Shown: positions 15,798-24,415 of the stretch, piece after piece
Layout of the letters: every line of letters starts with the position of its first letter
Numbering within the stretch: position 1 is the stretch's first letter
Source of the DNA: Acidobacteriota bacterium
Lineage (GTDB): Bacteria > Acidobacteriota > Terriglobia > Bryobacterales > UBA6623
Direction of reading: 5' to 3'
Assembly (NCBI GenBank): GCA_027592785.1
Contig: JAQCLD010000048.1
Location: forward strand, 1-32,215
DNA length: 32,215 nucleotides
Made by a program: the position numbers and the translations under genes
Notes under the pieces: generated by a model
Seen by the model: the letters and a program-made list of their open reading frames with translations, nothing else
The model's database searches: none
What the model was told of the DNA's origin: nothing

Positions 15798-17039
15798 ATG
15801 CCGGCGACCCTGCCCTCCCTGCGTAGGGAACTCGACATCATGCCCTCTCCTGTGGAGGATCGACCGGGTCTGCTTATGCGCGACCCGTTCCACTACACAG
15901 AGCAAACGATCATCGTGCCGCCCCTGCTGGCGCGGGGCTTGCGGTTCTTCGACGGCGAGCATACGGAACTGGAACTGAAAGCGTATCTGGCCAAGGCTAC
16001 GGACGAGCTGGATGTGAGCGAGTTGTCGAAGCACTTTGTCGAGGCCTTGGAGACCGGGGGATTCTTGGAATCGGAGACGTATTTTCGGCTGAAAGAGGAA
16101 AAGCGGCGGGTGTTCGCTGAGTCACCAGTGAAGGAGCCAGCGCATGCGGGTTCCGCGTATGACGATGAGCCGGAGGCCTTGCGGAAGCAGCTCGACGGTT
16201 GGGGCGTAGACGGCCCAGACGCGGACTAACTAGCCGGACGATTGGTTGGGATCGCAGCGCCGCACGTGAGTCCGGAGGGCGGCTACCGCAGCTATGCGGC
16301 GGCTTATCGCCGTTTGCGGCCCGAACACGCCGGGAAAACCTTCGTGATCCTGGGAACTTCGCACTACGGCGAGGGCGAGAAGTGGGGGCTAACCAGAAAG
16401 GCTTACAACACTCCCCTCGGGCCAGTAGAGACCGACCAAGCGTTTGTCGAGGCACTGGCGAATCGAGCGGGCAGCTCCATTGAGATGGAGGACTACTGTC
16501 ATGCCTCCGAGCATTCGATTGAGTTCCAGGCGGTCTACTTGCAACATGTGCTGGGGCAGCATCTGCCGGAGGGTGAGCGGCTGAAGGCTGTGCCAATCTT
16601 GTGCGGCGGGTTGAGCGAGAGTTTGTATTCTCGAGGTCGGCCGGACGACAACGACGAGGTGCGGCGGTTTTTCGAGGCTTTGGGAGAGACAGCCGAGGAG
16701 CGCGGGGACGAGTTGGTGTTCGTGCTGGGGATCGACCTGGCGCATATCGGCAGCCGCTATGGCGATGCGTCGCCGGCGGAGGCGGAGAAAGGCGCGCTGG
16801 CAGCGGTGCGGCGGCGTGATAACGAGCGTTTGGCGCGAGTCGCTGCGGGGGACCTGGAGGGCTACTACGCGCTAGTCGAGCCCAACCACGACGACTTGCG
16901 CTGGTGCGGCCACGGACCGTTGTATACGTTCCTAGCCAGCGCGCAGGGTTACCAGGGTCGCGTGCTCAGTTACGAGCAGTGGAACATCGATCCGCAATCG
17001 GTGGTGAGCTTCACCGGGATGGAATTCCGAGAAGTTTAG
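15798..17039 (+). pseudogene. Memo-family protein with N-terminal PqqD-like domain, split by an in-frame TAA
   Basis: The first 143 codons encode a small domain (MPSPVEDRPGLLMRDPFHYT ... LRFFDGEHTELELKAYLAK ... SKHFVEALETGGFLE) that resembles the winged-helix/PqqD-like region found before Memo domains. TAA at 16227-16229 interrupts. The same frame runs on for 269 codons as a full Memo domain: GIAAPHVSPEGGY, GTSHYGE, EHSIEFQ, VLGIDLAHIGSRYGD, and WCGHGPLYTFL. Its conserved His and Asp residues resemble the active site of class III ring-opening dioxygenases. Memo is the B component of the AmmeMemoRadiSam set; the A and radical-SAM partners are not here. A TTG at 16242 could start the Memo half alone, so two separate genes remain possible. 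Chosen start: ATG 15798 with AAGGA just before it. The 3' end overlaps the convergent oxidoreductase by 3 bp. Confidence 0.75.
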
Positions 17040-18202
17040 CGATCCACTCCTGTCTGACGCCATTCGCCTGTCCGGGCGGACTCCAGCACCATGTCGCAAA
17101 CCTTCTGTGTTTGCAATGCGTTACGGAAGTCTGGCTGGACTGGTTTGCCCGTTTCCAAGCCAATCACGAAATCTGCCAGGGCGTTGAGGAAGGTGTGCTC
17201 GTAGCCGATGGTGGTGCCGGGCACCCAGTAGCGATCCATGTAGGGGTGCTCGGAATTGGTGACGTGGATCTTGCGCCAGCCGGTGAGGTGATCTTCGATC
17301 TTCTTGCCGGACTGTTTTTGCAGATATTCGAAATATTGCAGGTACTCGGGCTCTTCGAGGTCGAAGTAGAGACTACCGTCGGCGCCGTTGAGCTCAAAAG
17401 TGTTGAAATTCTTGCGTCCTCGAGCGTAACGCGTTGATTCAAAGGTACCTAGCGAGCCATTGGCGAATTCCGCCAGGAACATGCAGGCATCGTCGATGCT
17501 GACCGGCTGCACTTCGCCGCTGACGGCGTGTTTGCGCTCTTTGACGAAAGTTTCGGTCTTTGCCGTGACACGGGTGATGGGGCCGTTGAGCCACATGGCT
17601 GTGTCGATGGAATGAGCCAAGAGGTCGCCGGTGACGCCCGAACCGGCGTCGGCGATGTCGAGGCGCCAAAGACCTGCGCCGCCCTGGGGGACGTCTTCGG
17701 CAATAGTCCAGTCCTGTAAATAGGTTGCGCGGTAGTGGAACGGACGGCCGATGCGGCCCTCATCGACGACCTGCTTGGCCAGGGCAATGGCGGGGACACG
17801 GCGATAGTTGAACCAGACCATGTTGGGGACCCCGGCCTTCTCGACCGCTGCGGTCATCTCTTCGGCTTCAGCGACGTTCATGGCCAGCGGCTTCTCACAG
17901 AGGACCATCTTGCCTGCCTGGGCCGCAGCGATGGCAATTTCTTTGTGGAGGCGATTTGGGGCCACGATGTCGATTAGGTCGATGTCGTCGGCCGCAATCA
18001 CCCTCCGCCAATCGGTCTCGACCCGCTCATAGCCCCATTGATCGGCAAAGCTCTTTGCTTTCTGCTGGTTGCGCGCAGCGACGGCCGTAAGCACCGGACG
18101 GTGCTCCACGTCGAAGAAGTCGTTTAGACGCTTGTAAGAGTTCGAGTGGGCCCGGCCCATGAAGCCGTAGCCGATCATTCCAACTCTGAGCTGTTTTGCC
18201 AT
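17036..18202 (-). CDS. Gfo/Idh/MocA-family oxidoreductase
   Basis: This is an NAD(P)-dependent sugar or cyclitol dehydrogenase-type protein of 388 residues. The N-terminal Rossmann motif [14 protein letters not shown] (G-x-G-x-x-G) is followed by [10 protein letters not shown], the EKP signature that supplies the catalytic lysine. The C-terminal alpha/beta domain includes [16 protein letters not shown] and [13 protein letters not shown], the usual catalytic-His helix. The conserved residues look intact. Substrates in this family range from glucose and inositol to amino-sugars, and sequence alone does not decide. It is transcribed alone, away from rpoD. A dyad overlapping a -10-like hexamer lies 54-77 bp upstream of the ATG, suggesting repressor control. 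Confidence 0.92.
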   Translation of the reverse strand: MAKQLRVGMIGYGFMGRAHSNSYKRLNDFFDVEHRPVLTAVAARNQQKAKSFADQWGYERVETDWRRVIAADDIDLIDIVAPNRLHKEIAIAAAQAGKMVLCEKPLAMNVAEAEEMTAAVEKAGVPNMVWFNYRRVPAIALAKQVVDEGRIGRPFHYRATYLQDWTIAEDVPQGGAGLWRLDIADAGSGVTGDLLAHSIDTAMWLNGPITRVTAKTETFVKERKHAVSGEVQPVSIDDACMFLAEFANGSLGTFESTRYARGRKNFNTFELNGADGSLYFDLEEPEYLQYFEYLQKQSGKKIEDHLTGWRKIHVTNSEHPYMDRYWVPGTTIGYEHTFLNALADFVIGLETGKPVQPDFRNALQTQKVCDMVLESARTGEWRQTGVDR

Positions 18203-18516
18203 GTATCCTCGCTGGGTCTAGCGGTCGCGCGAAGGCGACGAATATGACCGGGACGATTGTAGTACACGGGCTTGTGTACAGGCGCTAGCTAGGTGTTTTC
18301 ACGGAAGTTTGGACTTGCAAGATTTCGATTCCTGGGTGATACTGCTGAGAGAGAGAATGATGACGGGACGGAGATCCCGGAATTAGATTTGCGGACAGCC
18401 CGACTCAGAGCGTCAGTTAAGCCCTTACTCCTAAGGGACATTAAATCAACAACTTTGACGCCCTTCCGAAGTCGAATCCAAATAGCTGACTGGCAAGGAT
18501 CAATCGTGTGCCGGGC
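18203..18516. other. Non-coding region between the oxidoreductase and rpoD
   Basis: No supported gene is seen. Besides the minus-strand promoter dyad it holds a perfect CCCTTA-CTCC-TAAGGG dyad at 18422-18437 and a TTGACG at 18455-18460 without a good -10 partner. A 75-residue open frame at 18293-18520 has no recognisable features. Confidence 0.4.
18256..18279 (-). promoter_or_regulatory. Candidate promoter/operator of the Gfo/Idh/MocA gene
   Basis: Read on the minus strand, TACAAT (18261-18256) resembles a -10 hexamer and would give a leader of roughly 45 nt. Immediately upstream is the dyad GTACAC-N6-GTGTAC (18262-18267 and 18274-18279), placed where a repressor would block RNA polymerase. 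The -35 position is poor. This is an inference from spacing and symmetry only. Confidence 0.4.
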
Positions 18517-18545
18517 TTGACGTGATGTTAAGCCTTTGAGATATT
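18517..18545 (+). promoter_or_regulatory. Candidate sigma-70-type promoter of rpoD
   Basis: TTGACG (18517-18522, five of six to the -35 consensus), a 17-bp spacer, then GATATT (18540-18545, four of six to the -10 consensus). Transcription would begin near 18552, giving a leader of about 79 nt. The -10 overlaps the left arm of a perfect 8-bp dyad at 18544-18564. Confidence 0.5.
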
Positions 18546-18616
18546 ACGGCGTTCTGCGCCGTAAGCGACGACTTAGTTCGTCGCCCGCTGCCGCCTGAGT
18601 TTTCCACCCAGGCGGC
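18544..18616 (+). promoter_or_regulatory. Three tandem perfect hairpins/dyads in the rpoD leader
   Basis: The first is TTACGGCG/CGCCGTAA (18544-18551, 18557-18564; 5-nt loop). The second is GCGACGA/TCGTCGC (18565-18571, 18578-18584; 6-nt loop). The third is GCCGCCTG/CAGGCGGC (18590-18597, 18609-18616; 11-nt loop). The third ends 2 nt before the strong Shine-Dalgarno AAAGGAGG (18618-18625) of the GTG start at 18631. The first may act as DNA (operator across the start site); the others would be in the mRNA leader. Confidence 0.6.
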
Positions 18617-18630
18617 GAAAGGAGGCCCTT

Positions 18631-20211
18631 GTGGAGCAGTTCGAAGAGCAATTTTCCAGTAGAAAGGATCCGTTGGCTGCGGTTGCGCTAGAAGATGGCG
18701 AAACTGCGGTAGTCGACGACGACGACGCAGATAGCAAAGAAAGCGACAGCGCAGAATCGGCTGACAGTTCCACTGGTCCTGAGGAAGCGCTCTACACCGA
18801 CGATCCGGTGCGGGTCTATCTGCGAGAGATGGGCGCGGTGCCGTTGCTCACCCGGCAAGGTGAAGTGAGCCTTGCTCAACGCATGGAGCGCGGTACGTTT
18901 CAGGTTGAACGCGCGCTAACGCGTTCCGGGACCGTTGTCCGTTCCTACTGCACCTTGCAGGACCAGTTGGACAAGGGTGAGATCGAGATTCAGACGGTGA
19001 TTGCCGGCGGCGATCCTGAAGAGTCTCAATCCGATAAGCAGAAGCGCTTCAAGAAGGCGCTGCAAGACTTCGCCGACGTCGCAGCGCTGCGCAAGCAGCT
19101 GCTCAAGCTGGAAAAGAAGATTGACGCGACGCCAACCAGGAACGTCAACGTGTTGCGCCGCCTGAGCTGGAACCGCAAGAGGCTGATCGTTAAGATCCAG
19201 CGTGGGATCATGGCTCTCCCTTTGCAGCCCAAGATCTGGACCGGATACCAAGAGCAGCTCGCCGCGGCGAAGAAAGAGCTTGAGGGACTACGGGCGGAGA
19301 TGGATTCAATTCGGGCCGAAGGTCGGGCCAAGAGCGCCGACTACCGCCGCGCCAGGCAGGCTCTAGAAGCCCGCGAGGGCGAAATTGGCGACTCGTTGGA
19401 GAGTTTGCGCGCGGCGTTGCGCCGTTTGATCATCGGCCAGCGTACCGCTGAATCAGCCAAGCAAGCCTTGGTTGAGGCCAACTTGCGGCTCGTTGTTTCG
19501 GTGGCGAAGAAATACGTAAACCGCGGACTGCACTTGCTTGACTTGATTCAGGAAGGCAACATCGGCCTGATGCGCGCAGCCGAAAAGTTCGAGTACCGGC
19601 GCGGCTACAAATTCTCGACCTATGCAACTTGGTGGATCCGCCAGGCGATCACTCGAGCGATTGCTGATCAGTCGCGAACGATCCGTATCCCGGTGCACAT
19701 GAACGAGTCGATGAACAAGTTCTTGAGGGCATCGCGCGAACTGGAGAAGGAGTTCGGGCGCGCCCCGACGAACGAAGAGATCGGCGAGCGGATGGAAATC
19801 TCCCCGGAGAAGGTCCAGAAGCTGAAGACAATCTCGCGTGATCCGGTGTCTCTTGAAACTCCGGTCGGCCGGGACGGTGAGTCGGCCTTGGGCGACCTGC
19901 TCGAGGACAAGTGGGTCGGTTCCCCGGTCGACGCTGTCATCGACTCGAACGTCCGTGGCGAGACCGCCGACGTGCTGAAGACGCTTTCTCCGAAAGAGGA
20001 GAAAGTGATCCGGATGCGCTTTGGCATCGGTTGCGACCGTGAACACACGCTCGAAGAGATCGGGCATGAGTTCACGGTGACCCGCGAGCGAATTCGCCAG
20101 ATTGAGGCGAAGGCCCTACGGGCGTTGCGCGGCCCCGACCGGGCGCGCCGTCTGAAAGCGCTCATGGCGGCGGTCAACGTCTCAGAAGACTACGCTTCCA
20201 AGCCCCGCTAA
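18631..20211 (+). CDS. rpoD: RNA polymerase primary sigma factor (sigma-70/RpoD)
   Basis: A 526-residue group 1 sigma factor. Residues 1-55 form an acidic, low-complexity stretch in place of a recognisable region 1.1. Region 1.2 begins at [12 protein letters not shown] (~57). A long, charged, helical non-conserved region spans ~90-275. Region 2 (276-350) has [31 protein letters not shown] and [13 protein letters not shown] for core binding and -10 melting. Region 3 is ~355-435. Region 4 ends with the -35-binding helix-turn-helix [32 protein letters not shown] start with AAAGGAGG 5 bp upstream is unambiguous. A strong intrinsic terminator follows, so it is monocistronic; dnaG is not adjacent. 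It directs housekeeping transcription. Confidence 0.97.
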   Translation: MEQFEEQFSSRKDPLAAVALEDGETAVVDDDDADSKESDSAESADSSTGPEEALYTDDPVRVYLREMGAVPLLTRQGEVSLAQRMERGTFQVERALTRSGTVVRSYCTLQDQLDKGEIEIQTVIAGGDPEESQSDKQKRFKKALQDFADVAALRKQLLKLEKKIDATPTRNVNVLRRLSWNRKRLIVKIQRGIMALPLQPKIWTGYQEQLAAAKKELEGLRAEMDSIRAEGRAKSADYRRARQALEAREGEIGDSLESLRAALRRLIIGQRTAESAKQALVEANLRLVVSVAKKYVNRGLHLLDLIQEGNIGLMRAAEKFEYRRGYKFSTYATWWIRQAITRAIADQSRTIRIPVHMNESMNKFLRASRELEKEFGRAPTNEEIGERMEISPEKVQKLKTISRDPVSLETPVGRDGESALGDLLEDKWVGSPVDAVIDSNVRGETADVLKTLSPKEEKVIRMRFGIGCDREHTLEEIGHEFTVTRERIRQIEAKALRALRGPDRARRLKALMAAVNVSEDYASKPR

Positions 20212-20219
20212 CAAGAAAG

Positions 20220-20251
20220 CCGCGCCGGCAACACCCGGCGCGGTTTTTTTT
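20220..20251 (+). terminator. Strong intrinsic terminator of rpoD
   Basis: A perfect 9-bp GC stem CCGCGCCGG (20220-20228) / CCGGCGCGG (20235-20243) has a 6-nt loop and eight consecutive T at 20244-20251, starting 9 bp after the rpoD stop. This is the clearest rho-independent terminator in the window. Confidence 0.95.
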
Positions 20252-20335
20252 GGCCCCCAATTAAGCCACTACACTCAGCAATCTTGGGGCAACGCCGCAT
20301 TCGTTTGCGACCCTGCAAGAGGCTACGATAGTCAC

Positions 20336-21097
20336 TTGCCAGGTGCTGCGCCCCGAGCCGAGAGTTCGCTCTCGGTGGTCATCCCCGCCTACAACGAAGA
20401 AGCCCGCTTGCTTCCGACTCTGGATCGGACTGTAGAGTACCTCGCTGCGGCAGGTTTCGCTTCCTCCGAGATTTTGGTGGTTGACGATGGCTCAAAAGAC
20501 AGGACCGCCGAACTCGTTCGCGAGGCGGCGCCACGCCTGCAAGGACCTGGCTTGGCTGTACGAGTCATCTCGAACCCAGGGAATCGCGGCAAAGGCTATA
20601 GCGTCCGCAACGGTATGCGCCATTCGACAGCGGACTGGGTGCTGTTTAGCGATGCGGACTTGTCGGCGCCCATCGAGGAACTGGACAAGCTTTGGGAGGC
20701 GGTCCAGCGAGACGGCTTCGACGTGGCGATCGGCTCGCGCGCACTGGACCGCTCGCTGATTGGCGAACACCAGCCCCTGTTTCGGGAGGTGTCGGGCAGG
20801 ATTTTCAACCTGGCCGTGCGCATCGTGACTCGCCTGCCCTTCGCCGACACGCAGTGCGGCTTCAAGCTGTTTTCCCGTAAAGCAGCCGATTTGGTCGCCG
20901 GCAAGCAACTAGTGGAACGTTTCGGTTTCGATGTAGAGCAGCTCTATTTGGCGCGGCATTTTGGATTCAAGATCCAGGAAGTTCCGGTGCGCTGGAACGA
21001 TGTCGAGGGCACCAAGGTGAGTACGCTCTCGGGGATCAACGCGTTTGTCGATGTCGCGCGGGTGCGCTGGAACTCGCTCTCCGGCAAGTACCGCTAG
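20336..21097 (+). CDS. Family 2 glycosyltransferase (dolichyl/polyprenyl-phosphate glucosyltransferase-like)
   Basis: This 253-residue GT-A protein resembles ALG5/DPM1-type enzymes, which transfer a sugar from a nucleotide donor to a polyprenyl phosphate. Visible motifs are LSVVIPAYNEEARL at the start, EILVVDDGSKDRT, ADWVLFSDADLSAP (DxD metal site), GNRGKGYSVRNGM, and FADTQCGFKLFSRKAA with FDVEQLYLARHFGFKIQEVPV. The family often has a membrane segment; none is obvious here, so it is likely peripheral. The first codon is TTG at 20336, with GAGG-like sequence upstream; no ATG lies before the first conserved strand, so the start is tentative. plsC follows 53 bp downstream on the same strand and may share a transcript. 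Confidence 0.88.
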   Translation: MPGAAPRAESSLSVVIPAYNEEARLLPTLDRTVEYLAAAGFASSEILVVDDGSKDRTAELVREAAPRLQGPGLAVRVISNPGNRGKGYSVRNGMRHSTADWVLFSDADLSAPIEELDKLWEAVQRDGFDVAIGSRALDRSLIGEHQPLFREVSGRIFNLAVRIVTRLPFADTQCGFKLFSRKAADLVAGKQLVERFGFDVEQLYLARHFGFKIQEVPVRWNDVEGTKVSTLSGINAFVDVARVRWNSLSGKYR

Positions 21098-21150
21098 CTC
21101 CGCCGCTTGCTTCCCTGGGCCATTCCTGCGGACAATGCCGGACTGGCGCA

Positions 21151-21858
21151 ATGCTCCGTTCCTACCTCATCGTTTACCCCGCACTCGCGGCGTACATTAC
21201 AATCGCGACTCTGATCTTCGTTCCGCTGACGTGGGTAATTCGCGACATTCGACCGATCTACTGGGCGTCGCGTCAGGGAATCCGGCTGGCCATGCTGCTG
21301 TCAGGCGTGCACGTGGACACGGTTGGCCTCGATCAAGCTTGGAGCCAAAAGACAGCCGTTTTCGTGTGCAATCACGTCACGAACCTCGACCCGGCAGCTT
21401 TGTTCTTCAAGCTCCCCAGGGTGGCGGTGATCTTAAAGAAGGAGTTGGGGAAGATTCCGCTGTTGGGCTATGTGATGAAGCTGGGCAGCTTCATCTACGT
21501 TGACCGGGCGGTAGGAAATTCGCGCCACAAGGCGATGGAAGACGCGGTCAGCACCTTGCGCAGCGGCATCTCCTTGTTGATCTTCCCGGAAGGCACCCGC
21601 AGCAAGACAGGACAGATGCTGCCGTTCTCTCCTGGGGCATTCACCATGGCGATAGAGGCGGGCGTGCCGATCGTGCCGATCACGATTGAGGGAGCACGCG
21701 AGCTGATGCCGCCGGGAACGCTGCGGATCAAGCCGGGGCGGCTGAAGCTGACGTTCTTGGATCCGGTCGACACGACTGGGCTTACAGCCAGTGATCGCCA
21801 AGCGCTCATGGAACGAGTGCGCGGGCGGATGGAGGCGGTACTAGCCGCCTCCAGATAG
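21151..21858 (+). CDS. plsC: 1-acyl-sn-glycerol-3-phosphate acyltransferase (PlsC-type)
   Basis: A 235-residue membrane-associated acyltransferase. It adds the second acyl chain to lysophosphatidate to form phosphatidate in membrane phospholipid synthesis. The catalytic NHxxxxD motif is N74-H75-V-T-N-L-D80. The other family blocks are GSFIYVDRAVGNSRH, LLIFPEGTRSKTGQ (phosphate-binding FPEGTR) and GVPIVPITIEGA. An N-terminal hydrophobic helix (~5-30) anchors it to the inner membrane. The ATG at 21151 is the first in frame. It is downstream of the GT2 gene and convergent with the DinB-family gene, whose stop is 6 bp away. Paralogues in this family can prefer other lysolipids. Confidence 0.9.
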   Translation: MLRSYLIVYPALAAYITIATLIFVPLTWVIRDIRPIYWASRQGIRLAMLLSGVHVDTVGLDQAWSQKTAVFVCNHVTNLDPAALFFKLPRVAVILKKELGKIPLLGYVMKLGSFIYVDRAVGNSRHKAMEDAVSTLRSGISLLIFPEGTRSKTGQMLPFSPGAFTMAIEAGVPIVPITIEGARELMPPGTLRIKPGRLKLTFLDPVDTTGLTASDRQALMERVRGRMEAVLAASR

Positions 21859-21864
21859 ACGCGC

Positions 21865-22374
21865 CTACATCGGACCGGAATCGGCGGATGGCCCGTAGAT
21901 CGAGGGGACGGGGATGTCGTTGAGCCGCAAATAGACGCTCAATTGTCCTCGGTGATGAATGATGTGGCTCACGATGAAAGCCTGTAGGTTCGCGATACGC
22001 GGCATGGAAACGACGACATTGCCGGCGTATTTAAAGGTCCACGTGCCCGTGAGCGTCGCGTCGTTCGCCCCTGCGATGGCCGCGTGCGCTCCAGCGACTG
22101 CCTTGTCGAACATCGCCAGTAGCTCTTCGGCCGTTTCCGCGTCTTTGACCTGGTGGGGCTCGCCGCCCGGAGGCGCGACGTCGAACTCATCGGAGCCAAT
22201 GATCCCGTTGGTCCAGCTCACCATGTCGGCGATGTGCGAGGCGAGGTGGCCCATCGACATCGACTTCACGTGGGGCTTCCAGGCCATCTTGTCGGTCGGG
22301 ACCTGGGCCAGGCAGCTCCGGGTGATCTGCATTTCTTGATCGAATTGCGGCAAGAAAGATTCGCTAATAGTCAA
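21865..22374 (-). CDS. DinB/YfiT-family putative metalloenzyme
   Basis: A 169-residue four-helix-bundle protein of the DinB superfamily. The metal-binding histidines are in place: HLASHIAD in helix 2 and VSHIIHHRGQL in helix 4, the latter almost diagnostic. Family members include mycothiol, bacillithiol and glutathione S-transferases and many uncharacterised stress proteins. The specific thiol or substrate cannot be read here. The start is TTG at 22374, chosen because GGAGG lies 10 bp upstream and no in-frame ATG precedes it. It is likely transcribed with the upstream HpaI-type aldolase, 71 bp apart on the same strand. Cytoplasmic. Confidence 0.87.
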   Translation of the reverse strand: MTISESFLPQFDQEMQITRSCLAQVPTDKMAWKPHVKSMSMGHLASHIADMVSWTNGIIGSDEFDVAPPGGEPHQVKDAETAEELLAMFDKAVAGAHAAIAGANDATLTGTWTFKYAGNVVVSMPRIANLQAFIVSHIIHHRGQLSVYLRLNDIPVPSIYGPSADSGPM

Positions 22375-22445
22375 GGTCGTTGATCCTCCAAAGACGTGAT
22401 TCTAGCAGCGCAGTGAGGACGCCGCGATAATGGCGGCCGCGCCTG

Positions 22446-23219
22446 CTAGCTCCGGCGCTGCTGGAGTCCGGCGAGCTGGGCGAATGCGTCCACGCCCTGG
22501 ATGTAGGTGGAGAGGTCGCTGCCCAGGCTGAGAACCTGATAGCCGGTCTGCTTGGCGTCCTCGAACTGGGCCGGCGAGACGGGCATGAAGGCGGCAGCGA
22601 CGCCGTGCCGGCGGCAGCCGTCGGCCAGCGACTGCCAGGCTTCACGAAATCGCGGATGGTCGAATTGCGCGGGGATACCCATGGAGACCGTCAGGTCGTA
22701 GTGCCCCATCCAAGCAACGTCGAGCCCCGGTGTCGCCAGAATGGCGTCAAGATTCTCGAAGGCGGTGCCCGTCTCGAGGATAGCGATGACGACGGTCTCT
22801 TTGTTGGCCTGTGCAAAGTAGCCAGGCCCCTTTGGTCTGTAGTCGTCGTGAGCGATGCCAACCGCGACACCCCGTCGACCCTGGGGGGCATACTTGACCG
22901 CCGCGACAATCTCGCGCGCCTGTTCGGCGGTTTCCACTCGCGGGACCATGACGCCGTGGACGCCGACGTCGAGCAACCTGCCCAAGGGGGCGGCAGTTAA
23001 GTCCGGGGGCCTGGCAATCACGGTAAGGCCTGCACCGCGGCCCGCGACGGCGAGTTGGCTCAATTGGTTGATATCGCAACGGCCATGCTCCATGTCGTAG
23101 ATGACGAAGTCCAGCCCAGCACTAGCGAGGATCTGCGCTGTGCCGGCCGTGTAGAACTCCATCACGAGCTGACCGTAGGCAGGCTCTTTGGCGATGAGTT
23201 TCTGTTTCAGTGGATTCAT
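22446..23219 (-). CDS. HpcH/HpaI-family aldolase
   Basis: A 257-residue class II (metal-dependent) aldolase of the HpcH/HpaI family, which cleaves or forms 2-keto-3-deoxy acids with pyruvate as one product. Motifs: FVIYDMEHGRCDI near 38-50, VIARPPD, VHGVMVPRVETAEQAR, VVIAILETGTAFENLDAI (the metal-binding Glu) and MGHYDLTVSMGIPAQFDHP. The usual G-P-x-D-L-S is G-H-Y-D-L-T here, a modest deviation. Relatives act on 4-hydroxy-2-oxoheptanedioate, 2-keto-3-deoxyrhamnonate or 2-dehydro-3-deoxyglucarate. It faces a D-2-hydroxyacid dehydrogenase gene across a 63-bp divergent gap; both could work on the same keto-/hydroxy-acid pathway. Confidence 0.9.
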   Translation of the reverse strand: MNPLKQKLIAKEPAYGQLVMEFYTAGTAQILASAGLDFVIYDMEHGRCDINQLSQLAVAGRGAGLTVIARPPDLTAAPLGRLLDVGVHGVMVPRVETAEQAREIVAAVKYAPQGRRGVAVGIAHDDYRPKGPGYFAQANKETVVIAILETGTAFENLDAILATPGLDVAWMGHYDLTVSMGIPAQFDHPRFREAWQSLADGCRRHGVAAAFMPVSPAQFEDAKQTGYQVLSLGSDLSTYIQGVDAFAQLAGLQQRRS

Positions 23220-23282
23220 CTAGGCTCCCAGGTCAACGACGAGTATAGAGGCTTGTGTTGAAATAGGCGCACCGTTATTCCA

Positions 23283-24323
23283 ATGGAACGATTTACGATT
23301 GGCATTTCTCCCGATTTCGATACACCTGGCAGAGGGCCCTTGGTCGCGCCGGGCACATTTGACGCAGGAGACCTGGACGCGAAGGTCCAATTCGAACGCA
23401 TTTCTGAGCAGGTCGCCGAGTACCTCCCCGAGCACCTCAAGGGACTGGACGTGCTGTTGTCGCTGGGGCCAAGAGTGAGTGCCGCCTCTCTCGAAGGGGT
23501 TGAGCAGCTATGCGCGGTTGGGCGCTGTGGAGTCGGCTATGACAACGTCGATCTCGATGCATGCACAGCTGCCGATGTCGCGGTTTACATCACCCCGAAG
23601 GCCGTAGCTGGGCCCATGGCGGAGTCGATTGTGCTCTTCATCTTGGCGCTGTCGCACCGCCTAGGCGCCAAGGACCGCATGACCCGTCGAGGAGAATGGG
23701 CTGCCAGCCAGATGCCGCTTGGCATCGAGCCGCGCGACAGGGTTATTGGGACGATCGGCCTGGGAAGGATTTCCAGGGAAACCGTACGGTTGCTGGCTGC
23801 TTTTCGCCCGGGTAAGCTCTTAGCCCACGACCCCTATTGCGATGAAGCCGTTGCCCGTGACGCGGGCGTGGAACTGACCTCGCTCGAAGACCTGCTGCGG
23901 CGCTCCGACTACGTTTTGGTCAGTTGCCCGCTCACGCCCGAAACTCGCGGTCTTGTCGGCAAGGACGTATTGGCGCAGATGAAGCCTACCGCGTATTTGA
24001 TCAATACAGCTCGCGGGCCGATTGTCGACGAAGACGCCCTGGCGGATGCTCTTGAAGCGGGCCGCCTCGCCGGAGCGGCACTGGACGTATTCGCCGTCGA
24101 GCCGATGACCGACACAGGGCATCGACTCTTGCAGTTCGACAACGTTATCGCCACGTCTCATTCGATCGGTTGGACCGAGGAACTGTTTCGAGACATGGTA
24201 CGCGAGTCCTGCGCAGGAGCGTTGGCAATTGCGCAAGGTCAGGCGCCGCCCAACGTCGTCAATCGAGAAGTACTGAATCGCCCGAGCTTCCATCGAAAAC
24301 TCGCTCGCTGGGGAAAAGCGTGA
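23283..24323 (+). CDS. D-isomer-specific 2-hydroxyacid dehydrogenase (SerA/phosphoglycerate dehydrogenase-like)
   Basis: A 346-residue NAD-dependent dehydrogenase with the two-domain formate/glycerate dehydrogenase fold. Motifs: CAVGRCGVGYDNVDL, the NAD-binding GTIGLGRISRETV, NTARGPIVDEDAL (substrate-binding Arg), AALDVFAVEP (catalytic Glu nearby) and ATSHSIGWTEE (catalytic His). The third glycine of G-x-G-x-x-G is a serine here, so cofactor grip may differ. There is no ACT regulatory domain, so it is not a full-length SerA. The substrate may be phosphoglycerate, glyoxylate/hydroxypyruvate or another keto acid. It is divergent from the HpaI-type aldolase and precedes the purine operon by 92 bp. 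An ATG start at 23283 is clear. Confidence 0.9.
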   Translation: MERFTIGISPDFDTPGRGPLVAPGTFDAGDLDAKVQFERISEQVAEYLPEHLKGLDVLLSLGPRVSAASLEGVEQLCAVGRCGVGYDNVDLDACTAADVAVYITPKAVAGPMAESIVLFILALSHRLGAKDRMTRRGEWAASQMPLGIEPRDRVIGTIGLGRISRETVRLLAAFRPGKLLAHDPYCDEAVARDAGVELTSLEDLLRRSDYVLVSCPLTPETRGLVGKDVLAQMKPTAYLINTARGPIVDEDALADALEAGRLAGAALDVFAVEPMTDTGHRLLQFDNVIATSHSIGWTEELFRDMVRESCAGALAIAQGQAPPNVVNREVLNRPSFHRKLARWGKA

Positions 24324-24415
24324 GACGCTGCAGAACATCGCAAACGAAGCGCTACAGATGCGTCGATCGGGTTGAGGGAATGCTACACTGAGCTTTCCCG
24401 GCCTTCTCCCGCGCG

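Noticed and set aside
8861..17039. Reassignment of TAA/TAG to an amino acid in this genome
   Set aside because: Intact genes here (rpoD, purQ, purF with TAA; Memo, PilZ with TAG) end at these codons with normal family lengths, so global recoding does not fit.
18293..18520. 75-codon open frame upstream of rpoD
   Set aside because: No ribosome binding site, no motif, and it lies in a dyad-rich control region.
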